A stretch of DNA of 64,000 nt from Oscillospiraceae bacterium. GTDB taxonomy: Bacteria; Bacillota; Clostridia; Oscillospirales; Oscillospiraceae. The translations under genes and the position numbers were made by a program. Positions 41,542 through 50,747 of this stretch are shown piece after piece; positions within the stretch are counted from its first letter, which is position 1, and every line of letters begins with the position of its first letter. The DNA is taken from positions 1-64,000 of the forward strand of contig WRDH01000003.1 in the NCBI GenBank assembly GCA_009783555.1, given 5' to 3'. Under the pieces are notes generated by a model. The model worked only from the letters and a program-made list of their open reading frames with translations, was not told the DNA's origin and did not search any database.

Positions 41542-41624
41542 GTAACTCCGCGTTGCTCTAGGTAATATTATCGTTATTTAACATGAAAGTCAAGAGTTGT
41601 ATTCACAACCAAAGACAACAACAC

Positions 41625-42164
41625 CTACATCAGACCCTCATCATACTTTGCTCTGCCGCCGCCAATCAGGGGAGGGCGGGTGCGAGCGGCAATCACAATC
41701 GCTTCGCCGACAAGCTTCACATCCAAACGCAGCGGTACTGCAACACGCTTGAGGTGCATGCCTATCAATGTACCGCCTATATCTATGCCCGCATCTGCCG
41801 AAAAAGTTTCCAGAGCGACAGGGTCGCCAAAGCCCCTGTATGCAGCAGCGGCAAACGCTCCGCCTGCTCCGGGAATCGGAACAACATTCACAATGCTAAA
41901 ACCTTTTGATATCTCACGTTCAACGATAATAGCTCTATTCAAATGTTCACAGCACTGTGCGGCTAAATGTACACCGTGCTTGGAGAAAACATCGAACAGC
42001 CCGTTGAAAACAATAGCACCGATTTCCGCATTAGAAAAGCTGCCGATGCGGTGTCCGCCGATTTCGCTTGTTGAACAACCGACGATGACGGTCTGACCGC
42101 TTTTAAGCCCTGCTTTTTCACAGAACTCCAACGCTAAGTTTCGTACAGCCTCGTCTATCTTCAA
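41625..42164 (-). CDS. TIGR01440/UPF0340 family protein (YwlG-like)
   Basis: The 179-residue protein fits the TIGR01440 family: VIVGCSTSEIGGHRIGS near the N-terminus, CEHLNRAIIVE, VNVVPIPGAGGAFAAAAYRGFGDPV, and IDIGGTLIGMHLKRVAVPLR. It is the usual length of the family. The function is unknown; it is conserved across Firmicutes. It is followed upstream by a 135-residue protein 10 bp away, so the two genes form a small operon. Confidence 0.9.
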   Translation of the reverse strand: MKIDEAVRNLALEFCEKAGLKSGQTVIVGCSTSEIGGHRIGSFSNAEIGAIVFNGLFDVFSKHGVHLAAQCCEHLNRAIIVEREISKGFSIVNVVPIPGAGGAFAAAAYRGFGDPVALETFSADAGIDIGGTLIGMHLKRVAVPLRLDVKLVGEAIVIAARTRPPLIGGGRAKYDEGLM

Positions 42165-42173
42165 AGCGATACC

Positions 42174-42581
42174 TCACTTATCAAGCGAAATGTTGTCAAT
42201 GCCGTTTAGTTCAAACTCCGCAATGTATTCGTCTATCCTGTTTGTAAGCTCATTGAAGTTCTCAGGACCTATAGGCTCAAAGTCCATGTCGCGCCGCGCA
42301 AGCTCTTCGGCCAGAATTTCAAAGAACATTGAGTCCTCGTAATCGGCAATCGCCTCGTGAATACCGCCTTGTTCAAACGCAGCCGATGGGCGAACCACAC
42401 CATCAACAAATTCCGCCAATGTATGCATACCATGCTTGGAACAATAGGAAAACAAGCGGTTTTCGACATTGTCATAATCTGCAAATCTATCTGAACCGCG
42501 CGAAGAATTAAGCACCCAGTTTCCGATATATGCCATATCCAAAAGACGCCTAAACTCCAACTCTGTCAGTTCAATGTTCAT
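42174..42581 (-). CDS. Hypothetical protein
   Basis: ATG 42,581 (MNIELTELEFRRLLDMAYIGNWVLNSSRG) is chosen because GGAGG stands about eight bases upstream; the in-frame GTG at 42,596 overlaps that site. The 135-residue acidic, helix-rich protein contains ENRLFSYCSKHGM, YEDSMFFEILAEELARRDM and a terminal NELTNRIDEYIAEFELNG. It has no signal or membrane segment. I do not recognise the family. It is first in a two-gene operon with the TIGR01440 gene. Confidence 0.75.
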   Translation of the reverse strand: MNIELTELEFRRLLDMAYIGNWVLNSSRGSDRFADYDNVENRLFSYCSKHGMHTLAEFVDGVVRPSAAFEQGGIHEAIADYEDSMFFEILAEELARRDMDFEPIGPENFNELTNRIDEYIAEFELNGIDNISLDK

Positions 42582-42673
42582 TCTGCTGTCCTCCACGGAA
42601 AAAGACTCCTGTCTTAAAAGGGGATTTTTAGCATTATAACAGAAATTTTAGAACAATTCCATATGAATTTTGC

Positions 42674-42704
42674 GAAAGACAGAGGGACAGGTACCTTGTC
42701 TTTC
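42674..42704. repeat. Palindromic element around AGGTACCT
   Basis: GAAAGACA (42,674-42,681) pairs with TGTCTTTC (42,697-42,704), and a perfect AGGTACCT (42,689-42,696) lies inside. It resembles the short GGGACAGGTACC-type intergenic repeats of clostridia. It touches the presumed -35 region of the transporter gene. Confidence 0.45.
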
Positions 42705-42729
42705 ATTCTCGTCCAATCCATGTTATACT
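42701..42729 (+). promoter_or_regulatory. Promoter of the OFA transporter gene
   Basis: TTTCAT (42,701-42,706) and TATACT (42,724-42,729), 17 bp apart, with TGT before the -10 giving an extended -10 (TGTTATACT). AAAGGGGA follows shortly before the ATG at 42,777. Confidence 0.55.
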
Positions 42730-42776
42730 TCATTGATTTAACTGTAATAACTTAATTGCTTGAAAGGGGATAAGGC

Positions 42777-44018
42777 ATGGAGAATCATAAGGTACAAAAG
42801 CAAGGAAATGTCGTATTAATCGCATGTATACTGTTTAATCTGATTATTCAGGTACTATATATTTGGAGCTTGCTAAAGGTTGAGATGATGTCGGAGGCTC
42901 AAGGGGGTTGGGGCTGGACCAGCCAACAGGCGGGACTTCCGTATACACTCGTTCTTATATTCTTTGCCGTTGGCGTTCTTATCGGCGGAAGGGTACAGGA
43001 TAAAATCGGACCCCGCCGGGTAGCAACGGTTGGCGGTGTTATGGTCGGTCTTGGCATGGTTCTTTCCGGTCTTGTCGGAGAAAATCCTGTCGGCGTGGCA
43101 ATTGCGTTTGGTGTTATAACGGGACTCGGTATAGGCTTTGGTTACGGAAGTGTTCTCCCTGCAAGCATGAAATGGTTTCATCCAAGCAAGAAAGGTCTGA
43201 TAGGCGGTCTGGTATTAGGTGGTTTCGGGCTGGCAACCATTCACTATGCGTTTACCGCATCTGCACTACTTGATGCCTTCGGAATCGAAAATACAATGCT
43301 ATACATCGGCATTGCAGTAGCTGTATTGTCGGCACTTGTCGCACAATTTGTAAAAAATCCGCCGCCGGGGTATGTCCCCGCCGTACCGAAGAGTGTAAAA
43401 GATTCTGCAATCACAACAAAAACCGCTATTGACTTCAAGTGGCGCGAAATGCTTAAGACAAAACGATTTTACTACATGTTTGTCTTATTCATATTCTCCG
43501 CATCAATGGGACTTATGATTCTGGGAAATCAAGCGAAAATAGCGCACCTTCAAGCGGGAATCTCAAACGCTGTGTTCCTCATGTCCATTGCGGCAATAAT
43601 GAATGCAGCGGGTAGAATACTTGGCGGCTCTTTATCGGATAAAATAGGCAGAAACAACACTCTGTTTATAGCAATAATCTTGCAAATGCTCAATATGATA
43701 GGATTCATATTCTACAATAACCCCGTAACAATAACACTCGGATTTATACTGGTCGGTCTATGCTTCGGTACATTTCTCGCTGTATTTCCGGCTCTCACTG
43801 CTGACCAATACGGACTTAAAAACTACGGAGTTAACTACGGTATAGTCTATCTGGCATATGGTTTTGCAGGCATAGTCGCTCCTGTGATAGCAGACTACTT
43901 CTTTGATCTGGCAGGAAGTTTTACAACTACATACATAATCTGCGCAGTCATGATGGCATTTATGATAGGATTGAATTTGCTGTTGAAGCGTGAGATATCC
44001 AAGCAGTTACTGCGATAA
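42777..44018 (+). CDS. OFA-family MFS transporter (OxlT-like)
   Basis: The 413-residue polytopic membrane protein has about 12 hydrophobic segments. It has the OFA signature near the N-terminus (GWTSQQAGLPYTLVLIFFAVGVLIGGRVQDKIGPRRVATVGG) with the MFS loop motif GRVQDKIGPR. It continues with GFGYGSVLPASMKWFHPSKKGLIGG and GGSLSDKIGRNNTLF. Members exchange or import small carboxylates such as oxalate, formate, lactate or pyruvate; the substrate here is not evident. It stands alone between its own promoter and a terminator at 44,046. Confidence 0.9.
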   Translation: MENHKVQKQGNVVLIACILFNLIIQVLYIWSLLKVEMMSEAQGGWGWTSQQAGLPYTLVLIFFAVGVLIGGRVQDKIGPRRVATVGGVMVGLGMVLSGLVGENPVGVAIAFGVITGLGIGFGYGSVLPASMKWFHPSKKGLIGGLVLGGFGLATIHYAFTASALLDAFGIENTMLYIGIAVAVLSALVAQFVKNPPPGYVPAVPKSVKDSAITTKTAIDFKWREMLKTKRFYYMFVLFIFSASMGLMILGNQAKIAHLQAGISNAVFLMSIAAIMNAAGRILGGSLSDKIGRNNTLFIAIILQMLNMIGFIFYNNPVTITLGFILVGLCFGTFLAVFPALTADQYGLKNYGVNYGIVYLAYGFAGIVAPVIADYFFDLAGSFTTTYIICAVMMAFMIGLNLLLKREISKQLLR

Positions 44019-44045
44019 AACCAACAAATGATATCAATATTAAAT

Positions 44046-44083
44046 CAGCCCTGTCGAACTACACGATGAAATCGACAGGGCTG
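44046..44083. terminator. Terminator hairpin
   Basis: A perfect 12-bp stem, CAGCCCTGTCGA (44,046-44,057) with TCGACAGGGCTG (44,072-44,083) and a 14-nt loop, lies between the converging transporter gene and the small gene at 44,153. There is no long T run, so termination strength is uncertain. Confidence 0.65.
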
Positions 44084-44152
44084 CTCTGTTGTTTAAAAGC
44101 AAATCTCAATCAACCAAAAACGACTATAAAATATAGCGTGAGGAGTGTTGCT

Positions 44153-44404
44153 TTATTTTTCTGTTCCATGTGACCAGAAGTTAACGGAAAAGACTTCCAG
44201 AAAATCTCGGGACATGGGTGCGACTTCCTTAACAATTTGCGAGTTTTGCGACGCAGTATGCGCCTTGTTGCTGATTTCAACCCTGTCATCATGTTCTGTA
44301 ACACCTACGGTTACTTCCTCGATTTCGTTGACAGGTAAATCATCAGACACTTTGCCTACAGTGTTTACCTGTGTTGCAGCATTTAACTGTACGTTACTGA
44401 TCAT
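44153..44404 (-). CDS. Small hypothetical protein
   Basis: The 83-residue frame is backed by an excellent AAGGAGG site eight bases before the ATG. The protein is soluble and acidic, starting MISNVQLNAATQVNTVGKVSDDLPVNEIEEVTVG and ending DFLEVFSVNFWSHGTEK. Asn, Val and Ser are abundant, and no Cys, signal or membrane segment is seen. I do not recognise a family. It is divergently placed to carB and separated from it by about 250 bp. Confidence 0.6.
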   Translation of the reverse strand: MISNVQLNAATQVNTVGKVSDDLPVNEIEEVTVGVTEHDDRVEISNKAHTASQNSQIVKEVAPMSRDFLEVFSVNFWSHGTEK

Positions 44405-44549
44405 TTTCTTGCCCTCCTTTGCAAATGCGATCTACATCCTTGTATGGTTTCGGAATTTGGTTGGTTTTGCTAAATGTATAATTTGGGTATTACATTTCTC
44501 CTCACTCGCTATATCGGTATTTATGACGAAAAACTTTAGTATTTTATCA

Positions 44550-44582
44550 AAAAAAATGAAAAAAATGAAAAAAATGAAAATG
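44550..44582 (+). repeat. 9-bp microsatellite (A7TG)
   Basis: Three exact copies of AAAAAAATG (44,550-44,576) and a partial fourth stand just upstream of the carB -35 box. The A tracts are nearly in phase with the helix and may act as an UP-element or bend. Copy number could vary by slippage. Confidence 0.7.
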
Positions 44583-44590
44583 CAATTTAC

Positions 44591-44619
44591 TTGAACTATA
44601 TAATGTTTTCATATATTAT
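44591..44619 (+). promoter_or_regulatory. carB promoter
   Basis: TTGAAC (44,591-44,596) and TATTAT (44,614-44,619) with a 17-bp spacer. The leader to ATG 44,652 would be only about 26 nt, too short for a pyrimidine attenuator. GAGGAAG is the ribosome site. Confidence 0.65.
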
Positions 44620-44651
44620 TAGAGCGCAAATCAGAGAAAAGAGGAAGAAAT

Positions 44652-47600
44652 ATGCCGAAAAGGACAGATATCAACTCGATTATGATTATCGGATCGGGGC
44701 CTATTGTCATAGGTCAAGCGTGTGAGTTTGACTATTCGGGGACGCAAGCTTGTAAAGCACTCAGAGGACTGGGGTACAAAACAATACTGGTAAACTCAAA
44801 CCCCGCTACGATTATGACAGACCCGACTGTTGCAGATGTAACATACATCGAGCCGCTGAACATTGCAAGGCTCACCGAAATTATCGAAAAGGAAAAACCC
44901 GATGCCCTGCTTCCGAATCTCGGCGGACAAACAGGGCTTAATTTAAGCCTTGGCTTACAGGAAGCCGGAGTTCTCGATGCATTTAGTGTCGAAGTAATCG
45001 GAATCAACCTCGAAGCAATAAAACGCGGGGAAGACCGTATAATATTCAAAGAAATGATGGAAAAAATCGGTGTTGGCATGGCAAGAAGCTATGAAGCACT
45101 GACAGTCGAGCAAGCAGAGGAAGCCACCGAAAAACTCCATTACCCCGTGGTCGTACGCCCCGCGTATACAATGGGCGGAACAGGAGGCGGCATCGCCTAC
45201 AACAAAGAAGAACTGCGGATCATTGCCAACAGAGGGATACAGGCATCTATGATCGGGCAGGTTCTTATCGAAGAGAGCGTCCTTGGCTGGGAAGAGCTTG
45301 AAGTTGAAGTTATCCGTGACTCAAAAAATAAACTCATTGCGATCTGCATGATTGAAAACATTGACCCGATGGGAGTTCACACAGGCGATTCCTTCTGCGC
45401 AGTCCCGATGTTAACAACCGCAGAGGAAGTACAGGTCAGACTCCGGGAAACAGCATTTAAAATCGTGGAAGAATGCGGAGTCATCGGCGGCTGTAATGTA
45501 CAACTGGCGTATGACCCTAAATCAGACAGGATAATAGTAATAGAAATAAACCCCAGAACATCACGTTCCTCCGCGCTTGCGAGCAAGGCGACAGGATTTC
45601 CCATTGCATATGTATCCGCGTTATTGGCAACGGGCATTACACTTGACGAAATCCCATACTGGAAAGAAGGCACAATGGATAAATACGTGCCTTACGGTGA
45701 TTATATAGTTATAAAATTCGCCAGATGGGCATTTGAAAAATTCCCCGGAATAGAAGACAAGCTCGGAACACAAATGAAAGCCGTCGGGGAAGTCATGAGC
45801 ATCGGCAGAACATTTAAGGAGACTCTCCAAAAAGCGATACGCTCTCTGGAAATCGGCGTTAGCGGACTTGGGTTTTATAAGGATTTTGACGAACTCTCCA
45901 TCGACGAGCTCCTTGTTAAAATATCTGTTCCAAACAGCGAAAGATACTTTGCTATATACGAAGCCATGCGCAAAGGGGTCAGTGTAGACGAGATATATGC
46001 AACATCAAAAATTAAGAAATACTATCTGCAGCAAATCAAAGACCTGCTGGATTTGGAAATCGAAATACTTGCGCACAAAAAGCGTGTTTTGCCCGATGAA
46101 CTACTGTCAAAAGCGAAAAAAGACGGATTTGCGGATAAATATCTCTCGCAATTGCTTGAAGTGCCGGAGGAATATATAAGACTGCACAGAAAAGTCGCGG
46201 GGATAAAGCAAGAGTGGGATGTAGTGCCGGTCAGCGGAGACGATGCGGAATACTTCTATTCAACATACAATGGTATCGGTAAGCTTGGCGGCGAGCTTAC
46301 AAAGTCGAGAAAGAAAAGAGGCATCAAAACAAAAGAAAACAGTAACCGCAGAAAAGTCATCGTCCTCGGAGGCGGTCCCAACAGAATAGGGCAGGGGATA
46401 GAGTTCGACTACTGCTGCGTACACACTGCCTTTGCGCTCCGTGAGCTGGGATTTGAAACAATTATGATAAACTGTAACCCGGAAACTGTTTCAACCGATT
46501 ACGATACATCAGACAGGCTATACTTTGAGCCGCTAACTGTAGAGGATGTTTTATCAATATGCGAAAATGAAAAACCGCTCGGAGTAATTGCACAATTTGG
46601 CGGACAAACACCGCTCAACATTGCGATGGAGCTAAAAAACGCCGGCGTACTCGTACTGGGAACAACGCCTGAAGTAATATCATTTGCCGAGGACAGGGAT
46701 TTATTCAGAAAAATGATGGTGGAAATGAAAATCCCGATGCCGGAATCAGGTATGGCAAAAAACTACGAAGAAGCAGTTGCTGTTGTTAGCGAGTTAGGTT
46801 ATCCTGTCATGGTCAGACCATCCTACGTTTTAGGCGGAAGGGCAATGGCGGTGGTATTTGACCAGGAACAGTTAAAGACCTACATCCAAGTCAACTCGGT
46901 ATATATCAACGACGAAACACCGATATTGATTGACCGCTTCCTCGACAACGCCCTCGAATGCGAAGCCGATGTCATGGCTGACGGAGTCACCACCTTTGTA
47001 CCGGCGGTAATGGAGCATATTGAGTATGCCGGAGTCCATTCGGGCGATTCGGCATGTGTAATCCCCACTGTCAGCATCAGTGAAAAACAGCTTGCAACAA
47101 TACGCGACTATACATGCAAAATAGCTGAAGGGCTCAACGTTGTGGGGCTTATGAACATACAATACGCAATTCATCAGGACAAAGTTTATGTATTGGAAGC
47201 AAACCCTCGCGCATCAAGAACCGTCCCGATTGTTTCAAAAGTATGCGGCTTAAACATGGTGAAAATCGCCGTCAGCTCAATTATGTCGGAGTACACGGGT
47301 GAGAACGTAGATTTAGCGGCAATGCAACCGCCAAACGTGCCGTATTTCGGTGTAAAAGAATCGGTATTCCCATTTAACATGTTCCCGGAGGTTGACCCTG
47401 TGCTCGGGCCTGAAATGAGGTCAACAGGCGAGGTTCTGGGATTGGCGGATTCATTCGGTCTTGCATACTACAAAGCGTTGGAAGGCAGCAAATCGCTTCT
47501 GCCGCTCACAGGTGCGGTATTGATTTCGGTTACGGACAAAGATAAAGATGTTGCGGGAGAAGTCGCAAAACAGTTTGAAGAGCTTGGTTTCAAAATAGTT

Positions 47601-47918
47601 GCAACACTGGGAACACATGCATACTTAACTTCAATAGGAGTAAAGTCAGAGTTTATCAAGAAAATGCACGAAGGCCGCCCGAACATAGACGACGCAATAA
47701 AAAACCATCAACTGGATATAATAATAAACTCCCCAAGCAGTAAACGGCAAAGTAATGTGGATGATTCTTATATAAGGAAATCGGCAATCCGCTATAATGT
47801 ACCCTACATGACAACCATGACTGCTGCACTCGCGGGTGTAAGAGGAATAACAGAAAAAATGAATAACCCGAAAGAAAAAGTCTGCTCCCTACAGGAGTAC
47901 CAATCGAGGAACAAATAA
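44652..47918 (+). CDS. carB: Carbamoyl-phosphate synthase large subunit
   Basis: The 1,088-residue protein has the duplicated ATP-grasp design of CarB. The first half opens with IMIIGSGPIVIGQACEFDYSGTQACKALR and holds VVRPAYTMGGTGGG and VIEINPRTSRSSALASKATG. The second half opens with VIVLGGGPNRIGQGIEFDYCCVHTAFALR and holds VMVRPSYVLGGRAM and VLEANPRASRTVPIVSKVCG. A C-terminal MGS-like regulatory domain follows (VAGEVAKQFEELGFKIVATLGTHAYL). It makes carbamoyl phosphate from bicarbonate, glutamine-derived ammonia and two ATP, for pyrimidines and arginine. No carA lies beside it in this window, which is unusual. Confidence 0.98.
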   Translation: MPKRTDINSIMIIGSGPIVIGQACEFDYSGTQACKALRGLGYKTILVNSNPATIMTDPTVADVTYIEPLNIARLTEIIEKEKPDALLPNLGGQTGLNLSLGLQEAGVLDAFSVEVIGINLEAIKRGEDRIIFKEMMEKIGVGMARSYEALTVEQAEEATEKLHYPVVVRPAYTMGGTGGGIAYNKEELRIIANRGIQASMIGQVLIEESVLGWEELEVEVIRDSKNKLIAICMIENIDPMGVHTGDSFCAVPMLTTAEEVQVRLRETAFKIVEECGVIGGCNVQLAYDPKSDRIIVIEINPRTSRSSALASKATGFPIAYVSALLATGITLDEIPYWKEGTMDKYVPYGDYIVIKFARWAFEKFPGIEDKLGTQMKAVGEVMSIGRTFKETLQKAIRSLEIGVSGLGFYKDFDELSIDELLVKISVPNSERYFAIYEAMRKGVSVDEIYATSKIKKYYLQQIKDLLDLEIEILAHKKRVLPDELLSKAKKDGFADKYLSQLLEVPEEYIRLHRKVAGIKQEWDVVPVSGDDAEYFYSTYNGIGKLGGELTKSRKKRGIKTKENSNRRKVIVLGGGPNRIGQGIEFDYCCVHTAFALRELGFETIMINCNPETVSTDYDTSDRLYFEPLTVEDVLSICENEKPLGVIAQFGGQTPLNIAMELKNAGVLVLGTTPEVISFAEDRDLFRKMMVEMKIPMPESGMAKNYEEAVAVVSELGYPVMVRPSYVLGGRAMAVVFDQEQLKTYIQVNSVYINDETPILIDRFLDNALECEADVMADGVTTFVPAVMEHIEYAGVHSGDSACVIPTVSISEKQLATIRDYTCKIAEGLNVVGLMNIQYAIHQDKVYVLEANPRASRTVPIVSKVCGLNMVKIAVSSIMSEYTGENVDLAAMQPPNVPYFGVKESVFPFNMFPEVDPVLGPEMRSTGEVLGLADSFGLAYYKALEGSKSLLPLTGAVLISVTDKDKDVAGEVAKQFEELGFKIVATLGTHAYLTSIGVKSEFIKKMHEGRPNIDDAIKNHQLDIIINSPSSKRQSNVDDSYIRKSAIRYNVPYMTTMTAALAGVRGITEKMNNPKEKVCSLQEYQSRNK

Positions 47919-47919
47919 A

Positions 47920-48144
47920 TCAATCAATGCGCCAGCGGTTGCCGCAGGTTTGACAAATGGCGACAGTATGTGTCTTTGACTTAGTTTTGCTGTTCGTCAA
48001 AAGCGGGATTATCAAAATCAGCCCGAAAGTGCAAATAGCCAGCAAAATCCAAAGAAACCAGCCAAAACACCCGCGCCTCTTTGTCTTAACCTCAGTAACA
48101 GCTTGAAAAGTAATGTTATTCCCGCCACACCTTGAACAAATCAT
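47920..48144 (-). CDS. Zinc-ribbon membrane protein
   Basis: The 74-residue protein starts MICSRCGGNNITFQAV and ends AICQTCGNRWRID. Two C-x2-C pairs bracket a basic stretch and a hydrophobic hairpin-like segment (CFGWFLWILLAICTFGLILIIPLL). The two pairs can form one zinc ribbon on the cytoplasmic side. Small proteins of this shape are common and uncharacterised in Firmicutes. Its stop is one base from the end of convergent carB. Confidence 0.75.
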   Translation of the reverse strand: MICSRCGGNNITFQAVTEVKTKRRGCFGWFLWILLAICTFGLILIIPLLTNSKTKSKTHTVAICQTCGNRWRID

Positions 48145-48330
48145 AACTAACCAACCTCACAATCCAAACACTATAGAAATCACCAAACGTGCATTTTGTA
48201 TGCCATTATACCAAATATCTCAACGTAATAATACACATTCTTTGCTTTCCTTGCAACTATGTGATAGTATTGCCGCAGCCTTTATGGCAGCAAATTTCGC
48301 ATAATATATGAGAAGAGGGTAAGTATCCAA

Positions 48331-49563
48331 ATGATAGGAGATTTCAAGCGGTACGATATGACTCGCAAACCCAACAGGCAGTGGAACATACTTCGACCGA
48401 TTACATGGCTTCTTAGTTTCCCCGATTGTATCACGCATAAAGCGCAAATCAACAAGGATAATATGCCCAAAGATATAAAACCCCCGTTTTTTCTATTATG
48501 CAATCACAACGCATTTATGGATTTCAAAGTCATGACAAAAGCGATATTTCCCTCACGCGCAAGCTACGTTGTTGCGATAGACGGCTTCCTCGGCAGGGGA
48601 TGGCTGCTCAGAGCTGTCGGCTGTATATGTAACCGGAAGTTTGTAAGAAGCGTAAACCTTGTAAAAAACATGATTTACTCAAAAAACAGCGGCGATGTCG
48701 TTGTACTCTTCCCGGAAGCCAGATATTCATTGTGCGGGACTCCCGCCGTTTTGCCGAAATCTTTAGGGAAAATGGCACGAATGATGAATGTACCCGTTGT
48801 ATCACTTATAATGCACGGTCATCATATAAACTCTCCGTTTTGGAACACCGGTAATCGCAAGGTAAAGCCTGTTGAATCAGAACTAAAGTTGCTCTTTACA
48901 CAGGAGGAAACACAAACATTGTCGATTGACGAACTCAACGAAAGAATCGTAGCGACTTTTCAATATGACGATTATACATGGCAAAAAGAAAGAGGAATAA
49001 GAGTAAAAAGCAAAACCCGCGCAGAAGGTCTGCACAAGGTTTTGTATCAATGTCCGGCATGCAAAACAGAGTATAAAATGTCCTCAAAAGGAACAGAGCT
49101 ATCCTGCGAAAGCTGTGGTAAGGTTTGGGAAATGAGCGAACTCGGAGAACTTACCGCCAAAACCGGAGAAACAGAGTTTTCGCACATCCCCGACTGGTAC
49201 GAATGGGAACGCTCAAATGTAATAAAAGAAGTACAAGACGGCACATACTCATTTGAAGCAAAAGTACGTGTAGAATCCCTGCCGAACGACAAACGCTTCA
49301 TAGTGTTCGAAGAAAGAGCAACCCTGAAGCACAACATGAGCGGCTTCAACCTGACAGGCTCCTACAAAGGAGACCCCTATGAGATAAGCATCCCCGTTCC
49401 ATTAATGTACTCCTGCCACATAGAATATGATTACATGGGCAGAGGAGACTGCATAGACCTCAACACAAACGACGAAACCTTGTATCTTTTCCCGGAACAA
49501 GGAGAATTTTCGGTAACAAAGATAAGTCTTGCAACTGAGGAATTGTTTAATCAAACAACTTAG
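48331..49563 (+). CDS. PlsC-like acyltransferase with extra zinc-ribbon domain
   Basis: The 410-residue protein has the 1-acyl-glycerol-phosphate acyltransferase signature N-H59-x4-D64 (CNHNAFMD), then VVVLFPEARYSLCG (motif III-like) and NVPVVSLIMHGHH. After residue about 230 comes an unusual cysteine pair-of-pairs (YQCPACKTEYKMSSKGTELSCESCGKVWEM). A beta-rich tail follows. AAGAGGG lies 11 bases before the ATG. It should acylate a glycerolipid or related acceptor at the membrane. Its last 17 bp overlap the convergent reductase gene. Confidence 0.85.
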   Translation: MIGDFKRYDMTRKPNRQWNILRPITWLLSFPDCITHKAQINKDNMPKDIKPPFFLLCNHNAFMDFKVMTKAIFPSRASYVVAIDGFLGRGWLLRAVGCICNRKFVRSVNLVKNMIYSKNSGDVVVLFPEARYSLCGTPAVLPKSLGKMARMMNVPVVSLIMHGHHINSPFWNTGNRKVKPVESELKLLFTQEETQTLSIDELNERIVATFQYDDYTWQKERGIRVKSKTRAEGLHKVLYQCPACKTEYKMSSKGTELSCESCGKVWEMSELGELTAKTGETEFSHIPDWYEWERSNVIKEVQDGTYSFEAKVRVESLPNDKRFIVFEERATLKHNMSGFNLTGSYKGDPYEISIPVPLMYSCHIEYDYMGRGDCIDLNTNDETLYLFPEQGEFSVTKISLATEELFNQTT

Positions 49564-50659
49564 AAACCTTCTTCATTGTATCAATTATCTCCAAATCCTG
49601 CGGGCATATATCTTCACAATGACCACATTCAGTACAATCCTTCGCTTTGCCTTTTCCGCCGGTCATCCAGCCGTAAGAACCTGACAGGTTTGTTGTTGTT
49701 TTGTGAATCAGGTGGTCGTTATAGAGGTTTATCAGATTATGAATCGGGATATTAGCAGGGCAGTCTTTGCAGTAATCGCACGAGGTGCATTCGATGCGCG
49801 GAACGCCTTCAAGGATTTTGATTGCTTCCTTAATAAGCTTCATTTCATCCTTGCTTAAAGGTATAAAGTCCTTGTATGTATTAACATTATCGACAACCTG
49901 ATCAAAAGCACTCATGCCGCTCAGGTTGACAAAAACGCCTTCAAGCTGCCCGATAAAACGCATTGCCCATGAAGCAACGGAAGCAGCGGGATCGGCTTTC
50001 TTTAATAAATCGGCAATCGGGGAGTCGGGGCTTGCGAGCTTGCCGCCAAACAGAGGTTCCATAACTACAATAGGCTTGTTATGCTCGCGTGCAATTTCAT
50101 AAGTCCTGCGTGCATTAACCTTAGCTCTGTTCCAATCCCAGTAATTTGCCTGAATCATCACGAACTCAACTTCAGGATGCTTCGTCAGGATTTCGTCCAT
50201 GTCTTTGGGATGACCGTGGAAGGAAAAGCCCATGTGACGGATAATTCCCTGCGACTTAAGGTCGCGGAAGTATTCCCATAAACCAAGCTCCTCGGCTTGC
50301 TTACTTGCACCTGAATTGATTCCGTGCAACAGATAAAAATCGATGTAATCGGTACCGAGACGCTCCAGTGACGTTTCGAGAAAATGATTCATAGGTCTTT
50401 GAGCGTTAACCATCCCGACAGGGAGTTTAGTTGCAATTTGAATGCTCTCGCGGGGGTGACGCTTTACAACAGATTCGCGCAACGCTTCCTCCGCACCTCC
50501 ATAAACATATGCGGCATCAAAATACGTACCGCCGCTCTCCAAAAAGGCATCAGCCATTTTAATGACTTGCGCTAAATCCAATTTGTCGTCAATGTACGGC
50601 AAGCGCATGTAACCAAATCCGAGTTTTCCGATTTTTTCCATTTGTATAGTCGATGACAT
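49547..50659 (-). CDS. Aldo/keto reductase with C-terminal [4Fe-4S] ferredoxin domain
   Basis: ATG 50,659 (MSSTIQMEKIGKLGFGYMRLP) has GGAGG eight bases upstream and is preferred to an in-frame start 14 codons earlier. The 370-residue protein is an AKR TIM barrel (GTYFDAAYVYGGAEEALRESV with the catalytic Tyr, IQIATKLP with the Lys, DYIDFYLLHG). A C-terminal ferredoxin-like domain carries two clusters, CTSCDYCKDCP and CTECGHCEDICP. Such proteins are frequent in anaerobes; the substrate is unknown. It stands as a single gene. Confidence 0.92.
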   Translation of the reverse strand: MSSTIQMEKIGKLGFGYMRLPYIDDKLDLAQVIKMADAFLESGGTYFDAAYVYGGAEEALRESVVKRHPRESIQIATKLPVGMVNAQRPMNHFLETSLERLGTDYIDFYLLHGINSGASKQAEELGLWEYFRDLKSQGIIRHMGFSFHGHPKDMDEILTKHPEVEFVMIQANYWDWNRAKVNARRTYEIAREHNKPIVVMEPLFGGKLASPDSPIADLLKKADPAASVASWAMRFIGQLEGVFVNLSGMSAFDQVVDNVNTYKDFIPLSKDEMKLIKEAIKILEGVPRIECTSCDYCKDCPANIPIHNLINLYNDHLIHKTTTNLSGSYGWMTGGKGKAKDCTECGHCEDICPQDLEIIDTMKKVSKLFD

Positions 50660-50708
50660 TATTAAAACCTCCAATATTCTACTAGTTTTCACAGTATACA
50701 ATAATAAT

Positions 50709-50745
50709 CAAAAAAAAAGAACCCTTTTGTATAAAAAGGATTCTT
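50709..50745 (-). terminator. Rho-independent terminator
   Basis: Read on the minus strand, AAGAATCCTTTT pairs with AAAAGGGTTCTT around a short loop (11 of 12 pairs), followed by a long T run. It ends the transcript of the gene at 50,860-51,438. Confidence 0.85.
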
Positions 50746-50747
50746 CT

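Noticed and set aside
41680-42096. Plus-strand frame opposite the TIGR01440 gene
   Set aside because: The minus-strand protein matches a known conserved family; the plus-strand product does not.
44145-44594. Plus-strand frame of 149 codons before carB
   Set aside because: It is antisense to a small gene with an excellent ribosome site, and its end (KKMKKMKKMK) is translated microsatellite.
44405-44651. Pyrimidine attenuator or riboswitch before carB
   Set aside because: The predicted promoter leaves a leader of about 26 nt, and no suitable stem-loops lie there.
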